Origin: Steromphala cineraria
Taxonomy: Eukaryota > Mollusca > Gastropoda > Trochida > Trochidae
Assembly: GCA_916613615.1 (NCBI GenBank)
Contig: OU744723.1
Coordinates: 66,038,239 to 66,102,238 of the forward strand
Direction of reading: 5' to 3'
Length of the DNA: 64,000 nucleotides
This document shows, piece by piece, positions 11,093 through 23,187 of the stretch. Made by a program: the position numbers and the translations under genes. How positions within the stretch are numbered: the stretch's first letter is position 1; each line of letters begins with the position of its first letter. A model generated the notes under the pieces. It was not told where the DNA came from. It worked only from the letters and a program-made list of their open reading frames with translations, and ran no database searches.

Positions 11093-14000
11093 GCTCTATG
11101 TAAAGGACTAAAAGTATATTGTTCCAGATTACCTGAAAATAACAGCCTTTGATGCATGGCAGTTCACTGCCGAAGGATTCCCCTGATAAGATCTGCCTAA
11201 AACAATACCTTAGTATATGGCCTGACGGGGAGTTGCATATCTAAGGGCATCTTTGAAATCTCAGTTATTCACTGTCTTTATTACTGAAAAAGAAACACCC
11301 TTAGTGGGACGGAAAACACCTTGTATTGGTATCGTCACGAACGATTGTTTATGACGCCACAAGACACGCACAAGGGTAAATATACCTTATCGACCGTTTA
11401 AGGGCTAAATGTGTTCGTGTTTTTGTGGGCATACAGATGTATATTACACCTATTTCATGGATGATTAATCAGTTTAAACGTCACGTGTATGACCTGGGCT
11501 CAAACACATATATACGCGTGACATATGTTGAAGGACAACTCGTGTCTGTTTATCACTTGTTGAAATTGTTGAATAGTGCGTGATTAAGTAAGTGATGCCT
11601 TTTCTATATCAGAAAGGGTTTGGTATTGTTAGGTAACAGAGTTTATATACTCGTTCTATAACATTATTGCTTTGTTGTTCTATTATAACCAGTATAAAAT
11701 TTAATTTAAATTTGATTTTTTGTATAAAATTAACCCCACAAAATATAGTTGAGAACAGTTAAGGGTCTTCACTAGATCAGACGAGATGGGCAGGTACACC
11801 TGGACTTGGAAGAAAGGAAGCTATAGCTAGAGCAACGAGACCGGAAGATGTTTGACACTCTACATATGGCACAATTAGCGTAATCTATATCATCTTAGGA
11901 AGAACTCCACGTCGACCGCCCGTTAAGCCCGGATATCATTTTTTCCCAGTTGGAAACAATATCATAAATCAGGTATCGTTGATAAAGTTAATACATTGGT
12001 AAGTCTGCTCTATGTAAAGGACTAAAGGTATATTGTTCCAGATTACCTGAAAATAACAGCCTTTGATGCATGGCAGTTCACTGCCGAAGGATTCCCCTGA
12101 TAAGATCTGCCTAAAACAATACCTTAGTATATGGCCTGACGGGGAGTTGCATATCTAAGGGCATCTTTGAAATCTCAGTTATTCACTGTCTTTATTACTG
12201 AAAAAGAAACACCCTTAGTGGGACGGAAAACACCTTGTATTGGTATCGTCACGAACGATTGTTTATGACGCCACAAGACACGCACAAGGGTAAATATACC
12301 TTATCGACCGTTTAAGGGCTAAATGTGTTCGTGTTTTTGTGGGCATACAGATGTATATTACACCTATTTCATGGATGATTAATCAGTTTAAACGTCACGT
12401 GTATGACCTGGGCTCAAACACATATATACGCGTGACATATGTTGAAGGACAACTCGTGTCTGTTTATCACTTGTTGAAATTGTTGAATAGTGCGTGATTA
12501 AGTAAATGATGCCTTTTCTATATCAGAAAGGGTTTGGTATTGTTAGGTAACAGAGTTTATATACTCGTTCTATAACATTATTGCTTTGTTGTTCTATTAT
12601 AACCAGTATAAAATTTAATTTAACTTTGATTTTTTGTATAAAATTAACCCCACAAAATATAGTTGAGAACAGTTAAGGGTCTTCACTAGATCAGACGAGA
12701 TGGGCAGGTACACCTGGACTTGGAAGAAAGGAAGCTATAGCTAGAGCAACGAGACCGGAAGATGTTTGACACTCTACATATGGCACAATTAGCGTAATCT
12801 ATATCATCTTAGGAAGAACTCCACGTCGACCGCCCGTTAAACCCGGATATCATTTTTTCCCAGTTGGAAACAATATCATAAATCAGGTATCGTTGATAAA
12901 GTTAATAAATTGGTAAGTCTGCTCTATGTAAAGGACTAAAAGTATATTGTTCCAGATTACCTGAAAATAACAGCCTTTGATGCATGGCAGTTCACTGCCG
13001 AAGGATTCCCCTGATAAGATCTGCCTAAAACAATACCTTAGTATATGGCCTGACGGGGAGTTGCATATCTAAGGGCATCTTTGAAATCTCAGTTATTCAC
13101 TGTCTTTATTACTGAAAAAGAAACACCCTTAGTGGGACGGAAAACACCTTGTATTGGTATCGTCACGAACGATTGTTTATGACGCCACAAGACACGCACA
13201 AGGGTAAATATACCTTATCGACCGTTTAAGGGCTAAATGTGTTCGTGTTTTTGTGGGCATACAGATGTATATTACACCTATTTCATGGATGATTAATCAG
13301 TTTAAACGTCACGTGTATGACCTGGGCTCAAACACATATATACGCGTGACATATGTTGAAGGACAACTCGTGTCTGTTTATCACTTGTTGAAATTGTTGA
13401 ATAGTGCGTGATTAAGTAAGTGATGCCTTTTCTATATCAGAAAGGGTTTGGTATTGTTAGGTAACAGAGTTTATATACTCGTTCTATAACATTATTGCTT
13501 TGTTGTTCTATTATAACCAGTATAAAATTTAATTTAACTTTGATTTTTTGTATAAAATTAACCCCACAAAATATAGTTGAGAACAGTTAAGGGTCTTCAC
13601 TAGATCAGACGAGATGGGCAGGTACACCTGGACTTGGAAGAAAGGAAGCTATAGCTAGAGCAACGAGACCGGAAGATGTTTGACACTCTACATATGGCAC
13701 AATTAGCGTAATCTATATCATCTTAGGAAGAACTCCACGTCGACCGCCCGTTAAGCCCGGATATCATTTTTTCCCAGTTGGAAACAATATCATAAATCAG
13801 GTATCGTTGATAAAGTTAATAAATTGGTAAGTCTGCTCTATGTAAAGGACTAAAAGTATATTGTTCCAGATTACCTGAAAATAACAGCCTTTGATGCATG
13901 GCAGTTCACTGCCGAAGGATTCCCCTGATAAGATCTGCCTAAAACAATACCTTAGTATATGGCCTGACGGGGAGTTGCATATCTAAGGGCATCTTTGAAA

Positions 14001-15662
14001 TCTCAGTTATTCACTGTCTTTATTACTGAAAAAGAAACACCCTTAGTGGGACCGAAAACACCTTGTATTGGTATCGTCACGAACGATTGTTTATGACGCC
14101 ACAAGACACGCACAAGGGTAAATATACCTTATCGACCGTTTAAGGGCTAAATGTGTTCGTGTTTTTGTGGGCATACAGATGTATATTACACCTATTTCAT
14201 GGATGATTAATCAGTTTAAACGTCACGTGTATGACCTGGGCTCAAACACATATATACGCGTGACATATGTTGAAGGACAACTTGTGTCTGTTTATCACTT
14301 GTTGAAATTGTTGAATAGTGCGTGATTAAGTAAGTGATGCCTTTTCTATATCAGAAAGGGTTTGGTATTGTTAGGTAACAGAGTTTATATACTCGTTCTA
14401 TAACATTATTGCTTTGTTGTTCTATTATAACCAGTATAAAATTTAATTTAACTTTGATTTTTTGTATAAAATTAACCCCACAAAATATAGTTGAGAACAG
14501 TTAAGGGTCTTCACTAGATCAGACGAGATGGGCAGGTACACCTGGACTTGGAAGAAAGGAAGCTATAGCTAGAGCAACGAGACCGGAAGATGTTTGACAC
14601 TCTACATATGGCACAATTAGCGTAATCTATATCATCTTAGGAAGAACTCCACGTCGACCGCCCGTTAAGCCCGGATATCATTTTTTCCCAGTTGGAAACA
14701 ATATCATAAATCAGGTATCGTTGATAAAGTTAATAAATTGGTAAGTCTGCTCTATGTAAAGGACTAAAAGTATATTGTTCCAGATTACCTGAAAATAACA
14801 GCCTTTGATGCATGGCAGTTCACTGCCGAAGGATTCCCCTGATAAGATCTGCCTAAAACAATACCTTAGTATATGGCCTGACGGGGAGTTGCATATCTAA
14901 GGGCATCTTTGAAATCTCAGTTATTCACTGTCTTTATTACTGAAAAAGAAACACCCTTAGTGGGACGGAAAACACCTTGTATTGGTATCGTCACGAACGA
15001 TTGTTTATGACGCCACAAGACACGCACAAGGGTAAATATACCTTATCGACCGTTTAAGGGCTAAATGTGTTCGTGTTTTTGTGGGCATACAGATGTATAT
15101 TACACCTATTTCATGGATGATTAATCAGTTTAAACGTCACGTGTATGACCTGGGCTCAAACACATATATACGCGTGACATATGTTGAAGGACAACTCGTG
15201 TCTGTTTATCACTTGTTGAAATTGTTGAATAGTGCGTGATTAAGTAAGTGATGCCTTTTCTATATCAGAAAGGGTTTGGTATTGTTAGGTAACAGAGTTT
15301 ATATACTCGTTCTATAACATTATTGCTTTGTTGTTCTATTATAACCAGTATAAAATTTAATTTAACTTTGATTTTTTGTATAAAATTAACCCCACAAAAT
15401 ATAGTTGAGAACAGTTAAGGGTCTTCACTAGATCAGACGAGATGGGCAGGTACACCTGGACTTGGAAGAAAGGAAGCTATAGCTAGAGCAACGAGACCGG
15501 AAGATGTTTGACACTCTACATATGGCACAATTAGCGTAATCTATATCATCTTAGGAAGAACTCCACGTCGACCGCCCGTTAAGCCCGGATATCATTTTTT
15601 CCCAGTTGGAAACAATATCATAAATCAGGTATCGTTGATAAAGTTAATAAATTGGTAAGTCT
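11093..15662 (+). repeat. Tandem array: five 914-bp units
   Basis: Units start with GCTCTATGTAAAGGACTAAA at 11093, 12007, 12921, 13835 and 14749, exactly 914 bases apart, and the last ends at 15662. Units differ by only a few substitutions (for example G/A in the third word at 12007, GGGACC for GGGACG in unit 4, a shared AACTTTG versus AAATTTG in unit 1). That means very recent amplification or continuing homogenisation. Each unit contains two clean hairpins (GGCAGT-TC-ACTGCC; CCTTTTCT-ATATC-AGAAAGGG), a TATATA word, and an exon-like segment. No open frame of 60 codons exists in it on either strand. CTCTATG is shared by both flanks. Confidence 0.97.
11950..15654 (+). other. Five exon-like 49-nt segments, one per 914-bp unit
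   Basis: At 11950-11998, 12864-12912, 13778-13826, 14692-14740 and 15606-15654 the same 49 bases follow a strong 3' splice site (CATTTTTTCCCAG) and precede a strong donor (TTG|GTAAGTCT). One frame reads WKQYHKSGIVDKVNKL (K to T at the next-to-last residue in unit 1), another is also open. Because 49 is not a multiple of three, joining two consecutive copies puts the second in a frame that stops after five codons, so at most one copy could be used in a coding transcript. No RNA evidence is available; this is read from splice signals only. Confidence 0.4.
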
Positions 15663-16000
15663 CTATGATCTTTCATAATCGAAAATGCAATGAAAACTGA
15701 GAAAGGTCATGGGGCGAAATATTTGCATTACATGTAAGTTCAATAACATATGACTTAATAAAACCCTACACGTATTTTATGTTCCTTTCAAATGTTCCAT
15801 AATAACTCCAAACAATTTTTATGAGACAGTTGTGTTATTTATGGACGATATCAACCCTCAACGATCTGTGGTGATTGGTAGTGGCATTGAACTGCTATGC
15901 ATATTGCATTTTCAATAAAGCCTTTCTCTGAATTTACATACTTTCATACTGTGTTTAAAACAATAAAACAGCTCAACTGCCATAACGTGTTCAATTTTAG
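15663..16000. other. Unique flank of the array
   Basis: AT-rich non-repeated sequence after the last unit. It would be intron if the candidate exon at 16001 is used. Confidence 0.35.
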
Positions 16001-16057
16001 CTGAAGTTCAAAGGAAGCATTGTCGTTCAAGGCCCAAAGGGCGCAAGCAATGAATAA
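16001..16057 (+). CDS. Candidate terminal exon downstream of the 914-bp array
   Basis: After a 3' splice site (GTTCAATTTTAG) the phase-0 frame reads LKFKGSIVVQGPKGASNE and stops at 16055-16057. GC content is clearly above the flanks. It is in frame with the exon-like segments of the array. No convincing polyadenylation signal follows at once. It could be a chance open stretch. Confidence 0.2.
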   Translation: MKFKGSIVVQGPKGASNE

Positions 16058-16059
16058 GA

Positions 16060-16885
16060 AACAGCTAAAGGCCATATTAGTTTATTATGCGACAGGGATA
16101 TTTAAATGTTGATGCTATATATTCATATTGGGTAATTGACTTCCTGAGTTCAAATGAGTTTTGGAGTTTTGGAGGGGATATGCTCAATTTGTTTTTTTTA
16201 TTAGAATGTGTGACAGAGTAAACATAATTTTTAATTTTAAAATAATTACACTGAGCTAAGATAAGGCACTTTTTCTCATTTTCAACTGTAAAAAAATCGG
16301 TTTTGTAAAACTCGAAATTATATCTCTTTCATGAATAAATAACAACCGAATGGTACCATTAGATGTTTTACAATGTTGATCAGGAAAGAACAGACTGTTT
16401 TTAATTGCAGAATAATTTTTTTTGTTAAAATGACAACTTAAAAGGAAGATGAAATGTGCTACATTGTTAATCAGAAAGTACAAAATGTTTTTGAGTTTTT
16501 GGTTCAAAGAAACAAATGTAATTTATGAACATTTTTGTGATAAATTAAAATGAAACAAACCTCGTAAGAAAATAAAAAAAACCTTTATTGTTTATCTTAT
16601 ACCAAGTTTATCTATTTGAGTCACGACAAAACCCTCTTGTAAACTCATCCAACTATGTGTGCAGTAGACCATCTGAACTCTGTCCTACAATACCTGACAT
16701 CTCCATATACACCGTGTTTTATGGAATAAACCCGATTTAAGACTTAAAAAGCTGAGGAAAGGATTCCGAGGGACATGTTTTAGAATCAAGACATGTCTGT
16801 TAAAAGAATCCAAGTAACGGACAGAACTGTTGTTCATGTAATTTCTATCTCTATATTCCTAACAATTCATTGTAGTAAAGGATAT
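16060..16885. other. No feature recognised
   Basis: AT-rich with homopolymer runs. The 83-codon minus-strand open frame at 16256-16507 has random composition. Confidence 0.4.
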
Positions 16886-17105
16886 ACAGACAGACAGACA
16901 GACAGACAGAATTGTTTATTTACATCTCACTCGCACAAATATAAATACATAAAATAATATTGCGATGTATAAAAATGAGAGATGATAAAACATTTTAAAA
17001 GACTATAGACACTCGTTACATTATAAAACATCGATAAATACATAAATTAGGTATACATATGTAAAAGAAGAACCATAAAATTATTTATACAGTAAAACAT
17101 TTATA
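16886..17105 (-). mobile_element. Truncated LINE 3' end with (CTGT)n tail
   Basis: A run of about six ACAG units (16886-16910) is followed by AATTGTTTATTTACATCTCA. On the minus strand this reads AAATAAACAATT followed by a tetranucleotide tail. The LINE at 53.5 kb ends in the same way (AAATAAACATTG, then an ATTG tail). I infer a short 5'-truncated copy of a related LINE. No protein remnant is visible. Confidence 0.35.
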
Positions 17106-17149
17106 CATTTATTACACACGTAGGTAACGTACACGTGATGGCATACTAA

Positions 17150-17285
17150 TCTCGTACGACACACGTGTGTCGTATTGCGTTGACCTCTGTCGTATCAACA
17201 TGACCTCGCATTCCACAGATTTGATTGGTTAACCAATGACCTCTCATTTAGGGTCAACTAAAACGGAACTTTTTTCGAATTAATA
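17150..17285. promoter_or_regulatory. Palindromes and TGACCT half-site cluster
   Basis: TACGACACACGTGTGTCGTA (perfect 20-bp palindrome centred on CACGTG) is followed by three TGACCT words, TTGGTTAACCAA (perfect palindrome), and TGACCT-N8-GGGTCA, an everted pair of nuclear-receptor half-sites. It could be a regulatory element or transposon termini; no gene is clearly attached. Confidence 0.3.
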
Positions 17286-17579
17286 ACAAACATGTCATTT
17301 CTTCAAGTTTACGGCTTTATATACTTAAAAAGACTTGATACATAGACAGATACTTAGAAAGCATACGATTTGATCAGTGTGCAGATCAGCGAATGCATTA
17401 ATAATATATCGTCGTTATTACTTACATTACAACGTCAACCGTAAGTTCAACACCCGGACATCACATCATGCACGGTTTGTCAGTGATAACATGTGGGTAG
17501 ATCAAGCCAAATGCTATCAAATGTGACAAGCACTGAGAATGAACAACTCTAAAATACAGTCACGGAGTCAGGAACACAT

Positions 17580-17960
17580 CACAGGGAAATTGGGAACATC
17601 CCCAAACTCGCTTTAGCTACACAAGGCGATGACCTTGCCCTTCCTGTTGACATGTCCGGTCCCCGTCACTCTCCGAGCACGTCGTTGTTTTCATTATCAT
17701 CCATATCAATTTAATCGTTTCATTTGAAGTAGGCCTACCTAGAAAAGTTCGAAATCGTGTTTGTTCCAAATTAAAGATCTTCCATCACATTACCCGTTGG
17801 TAAGTCACATCCGTTTTCAACAGAGCCAATGTATCCGCTAGCCCAGCCACACCGACACACGTCAGCCTTGACGCTTGAACATGGCGAGCCGACCGAGAGG
17901 AGAGCGTTGACAGATTCGACTCTGACTCTGAATGTTTACAGTCTACACTTTCTGTACCAA
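17580..17960. other. Locally GC/CpG-rich segment without a clear gene
   Basis: The stretch is much less AT-rich than its flanks and includes AACATGGCGAGCC, which opens only nine codons on the plus strand. It may be a promoter or untranslated exon; I cannot assign it. Confidence 0.3.
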
Positions 17961-18253
17961 TCATTATTTAATCGTTAATAAACTCATCATCGATGAATTG
18001 GACCATTTTTGACATTCTCATATTGGTTGATTTAATCGAAACTCGAAACTTTTTTCTTTCTTCGCAGGTTTAAATGAGCGACTGCGCAAATGGACTGGTC
18101 ACATCACGAATGTCGATTATTACGCATTCGGTTATTGAAACCGGTTTCGGGTTTTCGGAATTGTTTCCTTGATGCCTTACACGAAAATGAGGATTATTAA
18201 CAAATGTGTCTATTCTAAACGTGTGTAATAAATAAAATACCACACTCGGTCAC

Positions 18254-18363
18254 ATTAGATACGAATTATACGAAACTCGTGACCTTCCTATGGTATCTGA
18301 CCTCGCTTTCGCTCGGTCAGATACCGCCGGAAGGACACTCGTTTCGTATAATTCGTATCTAAT
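18254..18363. repeat. Long foldback palindrome (~110 bp)
   Basis: ATTAGATACGAATTATACGA at the left end has its exact reverse complement at the right end. Inside, CCTTCC/GGAAGG and GGTATCTGACC/GGTCAGATACC also pair, around the loop TCGCTTTCGCTC. The arms form about 45 pairs with small bulges. It looks like a foldback/MITE element; similar loop words (CGCTCTYGCTC) recur near 58725 and 63985. Confidence 0.85.
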
Positions 18364-18770
18364 GAGACCACGTGTAGTGTTCTCTATGTATTTTTTATTT
18401 TTTATTGGATAACACAACATAGTTTAATTTCACTTTCTTACCATTGAAATTATGTGATATATTTTATCTTTTATAAAAGCAATATATTCTAAGACAAATT
18501 ACTCATGCTTTTTTTAAAAAGAGTTTATAGTGTTTACCTTCCTGTTTCATATGCACATTGTTGTGGTAATAATACTGTTTTCATTATTTTGTAATCAACA
18601 TGTTCCTTTAAGCTTATATTAACATAATTTTGATAAAAACAATGTCTATTCTATTTATATGTTCAGTGTCAATATGGTTTCGAAGTAAAATGAATGGTTC
18701 TTCCTTAAAGTTGAAAACCACGTTCATATGAAACCAGGTGTATCTGGAAATGGAGATAGGATCATAGGGT

Positions 18771-19121
18771 TTAAAGGGGCAGTAGCACGTTTTTAGGGGA
18801 ATATAAGGTGTTGTCAGGAAAATGAAAATTAATGGTTCAAATTGAAAGACAACGCATTTAAACCAAATGAAGCAGTAATAATTCAAATATTTAACGTAAA
18901 GTTTAGCCATGCGATTCCATTTTCATACACAAAATGAATTAAAGATGTTCACACAAAATGGCCGCCAACTGTTTTTTATGTGAATCTTCATACTTTGTAT
19001 GATTGGCTTGTGTAATGAGATTTTTGACATTGTCAATACAATACATTAAGCATTAACTTACAATTATCTGTGAATTATTTAAAATATAAAATTATCAAAA
19101 ATCGTGCTTCTGCCCCTTTAA
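18771..19121 (+). mobile_element. TTAA-flanked MITE, copy 1
   Basis: It begins TTAAAGGGGCAGTAGCACGT and ends with the near reverse complement (CGTGCTTCTGCCCCTTTAA). TTAA at both ends is consistent with a TTAA target site, as used by piggyBac-like and Kolobok-like transposons. The interior carries the family hallmark AAATGGCCGCCA. An open frame on the minus strand at 18614-18910 overlaps it by chance. Confidence 0.85.
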
Positions 19122-20929
19122 ATGTCCAAATCTAATTCGAAAATCATGAAGTGTGAGTCATTATCCTACCTAGCACTTTGTTCTTGACAGCTAGTTATTA
19201 AAATGCAAATAGTCTAGAACTCTTCTTTTTTAATAAACCATCATAGAACAAATACAATTTAGTCAGAAAGAACGGTTTTACATTAAACACAACGAATAAT
19301 GTTTACTCTCGGGAAGATGGTCTGAATTACGAATGAAGTTACTAGGAAACAAGAGTAGTCGAGTAAACAACACAAAGTTATCGTTTCAAATAATAATCTG
19401 TTTTCAATAACTAAATGTCCTGTTAAAACCCGTATTAAAGCGCACTTAATACTAGAGCACTAATAATAATATGTTTATGATTGCATATACATTTACCAAA
19501 GAGAGTACAAATGGTTAAACGTTACAGGTAATAATACATGCAAAGAGTTAGATGACAAATCTTTTTAAAGTCAAACATTCATGCATTGCCGTGTGTTATG
19601 TATTCATATCAGATTAGACAGATAGACTTGAATATCTCTTTGCTCCGAATAAACACCTTCAATATAAAATGTGGTGGGAGATTATCAATACAGAACCTTG
19701 CTAATACCAAACAAAGAGTTCCAACGATGACCATTGGTAACTCAACAATACTAAGTCAATTGGGGCAGTAAAAGTAGACAGTATACATGCAATGTAACAA
19801 CATAACACAATCCTAGGGAGATAACGTATGGTGTAACAATAATTGGACATAACGAACAATTCCATCTACTAACTTTTACCACAACCCAGAAGAAATTCAG
19901 AAACAAAATAGTTCCCAGTGGATAATTGTTTCTAGGATCTTATAGACAGGTTTTTGTAACGTGTGATGGTGCAAATGAAAGGTCCGACTCTCTAGTATGT
20001 GTCAATAATTTTTTTTTATGATCTTGGATGTACTGTAAATGTGTTGGTGTGAACAGGAAAAGTGACTCCAAGTTGACGGTCGAGTCAGACTGAACGGCTT
20101 TGGCGAATGGGTCTTCTTTCTTTACACTCTCAATCGACCTTCGATCTCCTAAAAGGTGTGTTCAATTTTTTGACTGAAAAGTGGCCTATGGCTGGTTAGT
20201 CAAAAGCTAACGCCCAAGCACGTATATGGGAGTGGCTGTGTTAAAAAGACAATGACATTGACTATTGTCTGAGGCCAAAAAATACCTACTGCTGGAACAC
20301 TGCATAAATCAGTAACAGCTTTCCTCAAATCTATCTATGGCACAAAGTTTCAATGTGTATCTTTGTGAATTCGTCCCTATGTTTTGTAGCCTTTGTTTTG
20401 ATTCCTATTGGGTTTTTTACTTATTTGTAATCCCATTACATACTAACAGTATACTACTATGGTCACCATTGTCTGTTTCAACAATATGTAAAGGTCAGAC
20501 AGTATTTAATATGTACGTAATGAAATAACGTCCTGAAATAACAACGCAGTAGTGGGTGTTCATGCCTTTCAGAACTATTAATGAAGTGATTTAAATAACT
20601 CCCGAAAGTAATAACAAACAGCATTGGCTTGTGAGAAAATCGTTTAGTTTCTGTTAGTTGGCAAGTTTTAAGGAATTGAATTTATGAAAATGATAAAACT
20701 GTTTCGACTCTTGATTTTTTAAAACAGAGGATTATACAGTTCCATTGTCTTACTATTAGTTCCCAGAAGTTTCAAGGAACGTGTTTTGGTAGAAATAATT
20801 AACCTAATATGATATTGGTGTGTTTACAATCAGAAAAGATTTTTGTCTTTTTTCAATGAAACCTTAATAATGATTGCATTTGGTATAAACATTATCGAAC
20901 GCAGGTCATTTTCTTTCATAATAAGAGCA
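19122..20929. repeat. Diverged duplication partner of ~22.2-22.7 kb
   Basis: The stretch 19680-20650 shares ordered words with 22220-22750: AGAGTTC...GACCATTG, CTTATTTGTAATCCCATT, AACATGT/TTTAAAGG with ...AGGGTATT-like words, and CCCGAAAGTAATAACAAA followed by AGCATT. It is an old duplication of non-coding DNA. No exon is supported. Confidence 0.55.
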
Positions 20930-21350
20930 TATGCCGTCAAATCTAATGACAATGGATGGTTGTCATGGTGTAATGTCAAATAAACACTATGAAGGGAATA
21001 TGATCACACATAATGTTACTTTAGTGAAGACTTTTAAAGAGCGAGAGGCTATTTGTACCACGACCGCCAATACACAGCATTGATTTATCGATAAATAACT
21101 TCTGATCCCAGCTCTTAAAGTGTTCCTCATTTACTCTGTGTAATTTTGGCTGGGTAACCTTTACTTAAGCTCATAAATCTTCTATTTTAGTCCAAGATGA
21201 ATATTCTGTGCCCTCGTTATTCACGTGCATCGAGTTTCAAGGCACTATGATTAAATGGTTTTCAGGTGTTGATTAGAGAGATAATATCCGACTTTAAACT
21301 ACAGATTAGAAAACTGCATTACTTTATTTGGGAAGAGTTTGGGAGATAAA
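20930..21350 (+). repeat. Segmental block 'CCACGACCGCC', copy 1
   Basis: Core words GTGAAGACTTTTAAAGAG, CTATTTGTACCACGACCGCC, CAGCATTGATTTATCGATAA, CTGATCCCAGCTCT, TCTTCTATTTTAGTCCAAG and CTCGTTATTCACGTGCAT recur in order at 23.8-24.2 and 29.57-29.95 kb, and in weaker form at 27.75 and 32.55 kb. No open frame is conserved across copies. Confidence 0.75.
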
Positions 21351-21876
21351 TCTAGAAAATCAGAGACATCTTATACTGGATTGACAGGGAGTAAATGCGC
21401 TTTCGGTTTCAATTTTAAATTTACTCGCTATCTAATTCTTTTGACGTGGGCATATAGTATATTTGTAGATATAAAGAAGATATGAAAACTGGTCGAATAT
21501 AAGGCTCGTCATGATTTCGAAATGAATACTATAGGCACTGACAAACAATCTCTTGTGAAAGGAAAACCCCGAGGAGTATATGATCTACAACCTGTCAGCT
21601 TCACTTTACTCTATCACATAAAATGAATGGTTTATTAAATGTCCATGAAAATAATTATTAGTCACTGTACTATAGACAATCCTGCTTATTTATGCAAATG
21701 TCAAAGCAGTTACAATGATCATGTGGTTTACTGTTAGCTTACATGATTTACTACAAAGTATTCTTTATAGCCATGTCTTACATATCAGATTAAAAAAGAT
21801 CCCTAGAAATTACTAGTAAGACAGAAACACCTGAACATAAATTTGCCGTCAATAAACATGAATGTTGTTTGTGGTA

Positions 21877-22209
21877 TTAAAGGGGCAGAAGCACGTTTCT
21901 TTGATAATTCTATATTCTAATTTTTTCACTGTAAATTGTAAGTTAATGCTACATGAATTAATTTGACAGTGTCAAAAATCTCATTACACAAGCCAATCAT
22001 CCATAGTCAGAGGACAAAGTATGAAGATTCAAATGAAATCCTTTGGCGGCCATTTTGTGTGAACACCTTTAATTCATTTTGTGTAAAGGTATCGCGTGGC
22101 TAATTACTCCATTTAGTGAAAATACATTGTCTTTCAATTGTAACCATTTATTTTCGTTTTCTTGACATCACCTTATATTCCCCCTAAAAACGTGCTACTG
22201 CCCCTTTAA
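21877..22209 (-). mobile_element. TTAA-flanked MITE, copy 2 (inverted orientation)
   Basis: TTAAAGGGGCAGAAGCACGT at the left and CGTGCTACTGCCCCTTTAA at the right. The interior is the reverse complement of copy 1, including TGGCGGCCATTTTGTG. Confidence 0.85.
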
Positions 22210-22309
22210 TAAAGAACTCTGAATAAACCAAAATAAAGAGTTCATGTGCTGACCATTGTTAAACAACAAACCTGCATCAACTGAGACAGTGAAGTAAGAC
22301 AATATATAT

Positions 22310-23040
22310 ATATATTAACATCCAAATAACACAAATCTATGCAGTATGTACATCCGGAACCATGTAAAAATCAGGAACACTTCCCCTAAATCTTGCTATG
22401 ACACAAATTTTCAACATGAATATTTTCGAGTTCATCATTATGGTTTTGACTTTTGGACTGTACCATTTGCTTTTGTTGTCTTATTTGTAATCCCATTTAC
22501 CCCTATATGGATGACATAACTAGTCGAGCTCAACAATATATCACAATATGAAACTTCATTGTCTATTTTGACAACATTTAAAGGATAGAGGGTATTAAAA
22601 TTGTATTGTACATGATTTACGTTCTAAAATAACATTGTAGTAGCAGGTGTTTTTACTAACTATTAATGCAGTGATGTTAGTTATTCCCGAAAGTAATAAC
22701 AAAAAGCATTATTGTTGGTTCAAGAGCAAATCGTTGTAGTTCAGCTTGCTGCATTCGTAAGTTATGGTTAAAAGTAATACTTCATTGACAGAAATGCACT
22801 CATACATCATTGACAGAAATGGCTTTATGAAACGATCAGGTCGCTAAAAAATCCCTTTTGTCGGAATGTTCAATTAAACATCCCTGAATCAACAAATAGT
22901 TTTAACCGTTGGTACAAACATAAATGTGGACAATATTTTTGATATACAAACCTCATTCTATTGGCTTCACATAAATTGTTTGTGACATTATTTTTGACCA
23001 CAGAGCGAAGCAATGAGGTAAAAAGAAATTTACCAAACAC
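22310..23040. other. Duplicated non-coding DNA, no gene
   Basis: Partly the partner of 20.3-20.7 kb (see there), with a short AT dinucleotide run near 22304. Nothing else is supported. Confidence 0.4.
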
Positions 23041-23050
23041 CGACATGCAG

Positions 23051-23056
23051 ATTTAT
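23051..23056 (-). terminator. Possible polyadenylation signal AATAAA
   Basis: AATAAA on the minus strand, about 130 bases after the stop of the candidate exon ending at 23188. Confidence 0.25.
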
Positions 23057-23187
23057 TTTTCAAACAATTACAAATATTTTGTAAACAACAAACAAACTAA
23101 ATAAAAAGGTGTCATGTCTTTAGAGGGAGAAACAAATACATTGGTTTTTCAATTTTTAGATTAATCAACAGTCTCTCTCGGCTTACT

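Noticed and set aside
11780..11810. 5S rRNA-like word on the minus strand of each 914-bp unit (CATCTCGTCTGATCTAG)
   Set aside because: About 17-19 bases resemble a 5S segment, but the bases on either side do not follow the 5S sequence or its internal promoter, so I regard it as coincidence.
11093..15662. Spliced-leader or small nuclear RNA gene array
   Set aside because: Tandem layout and hairpins suggested it, but there is no Sm site next to a donor at a transcript 5' end and no match to snRNA sequences that I know.
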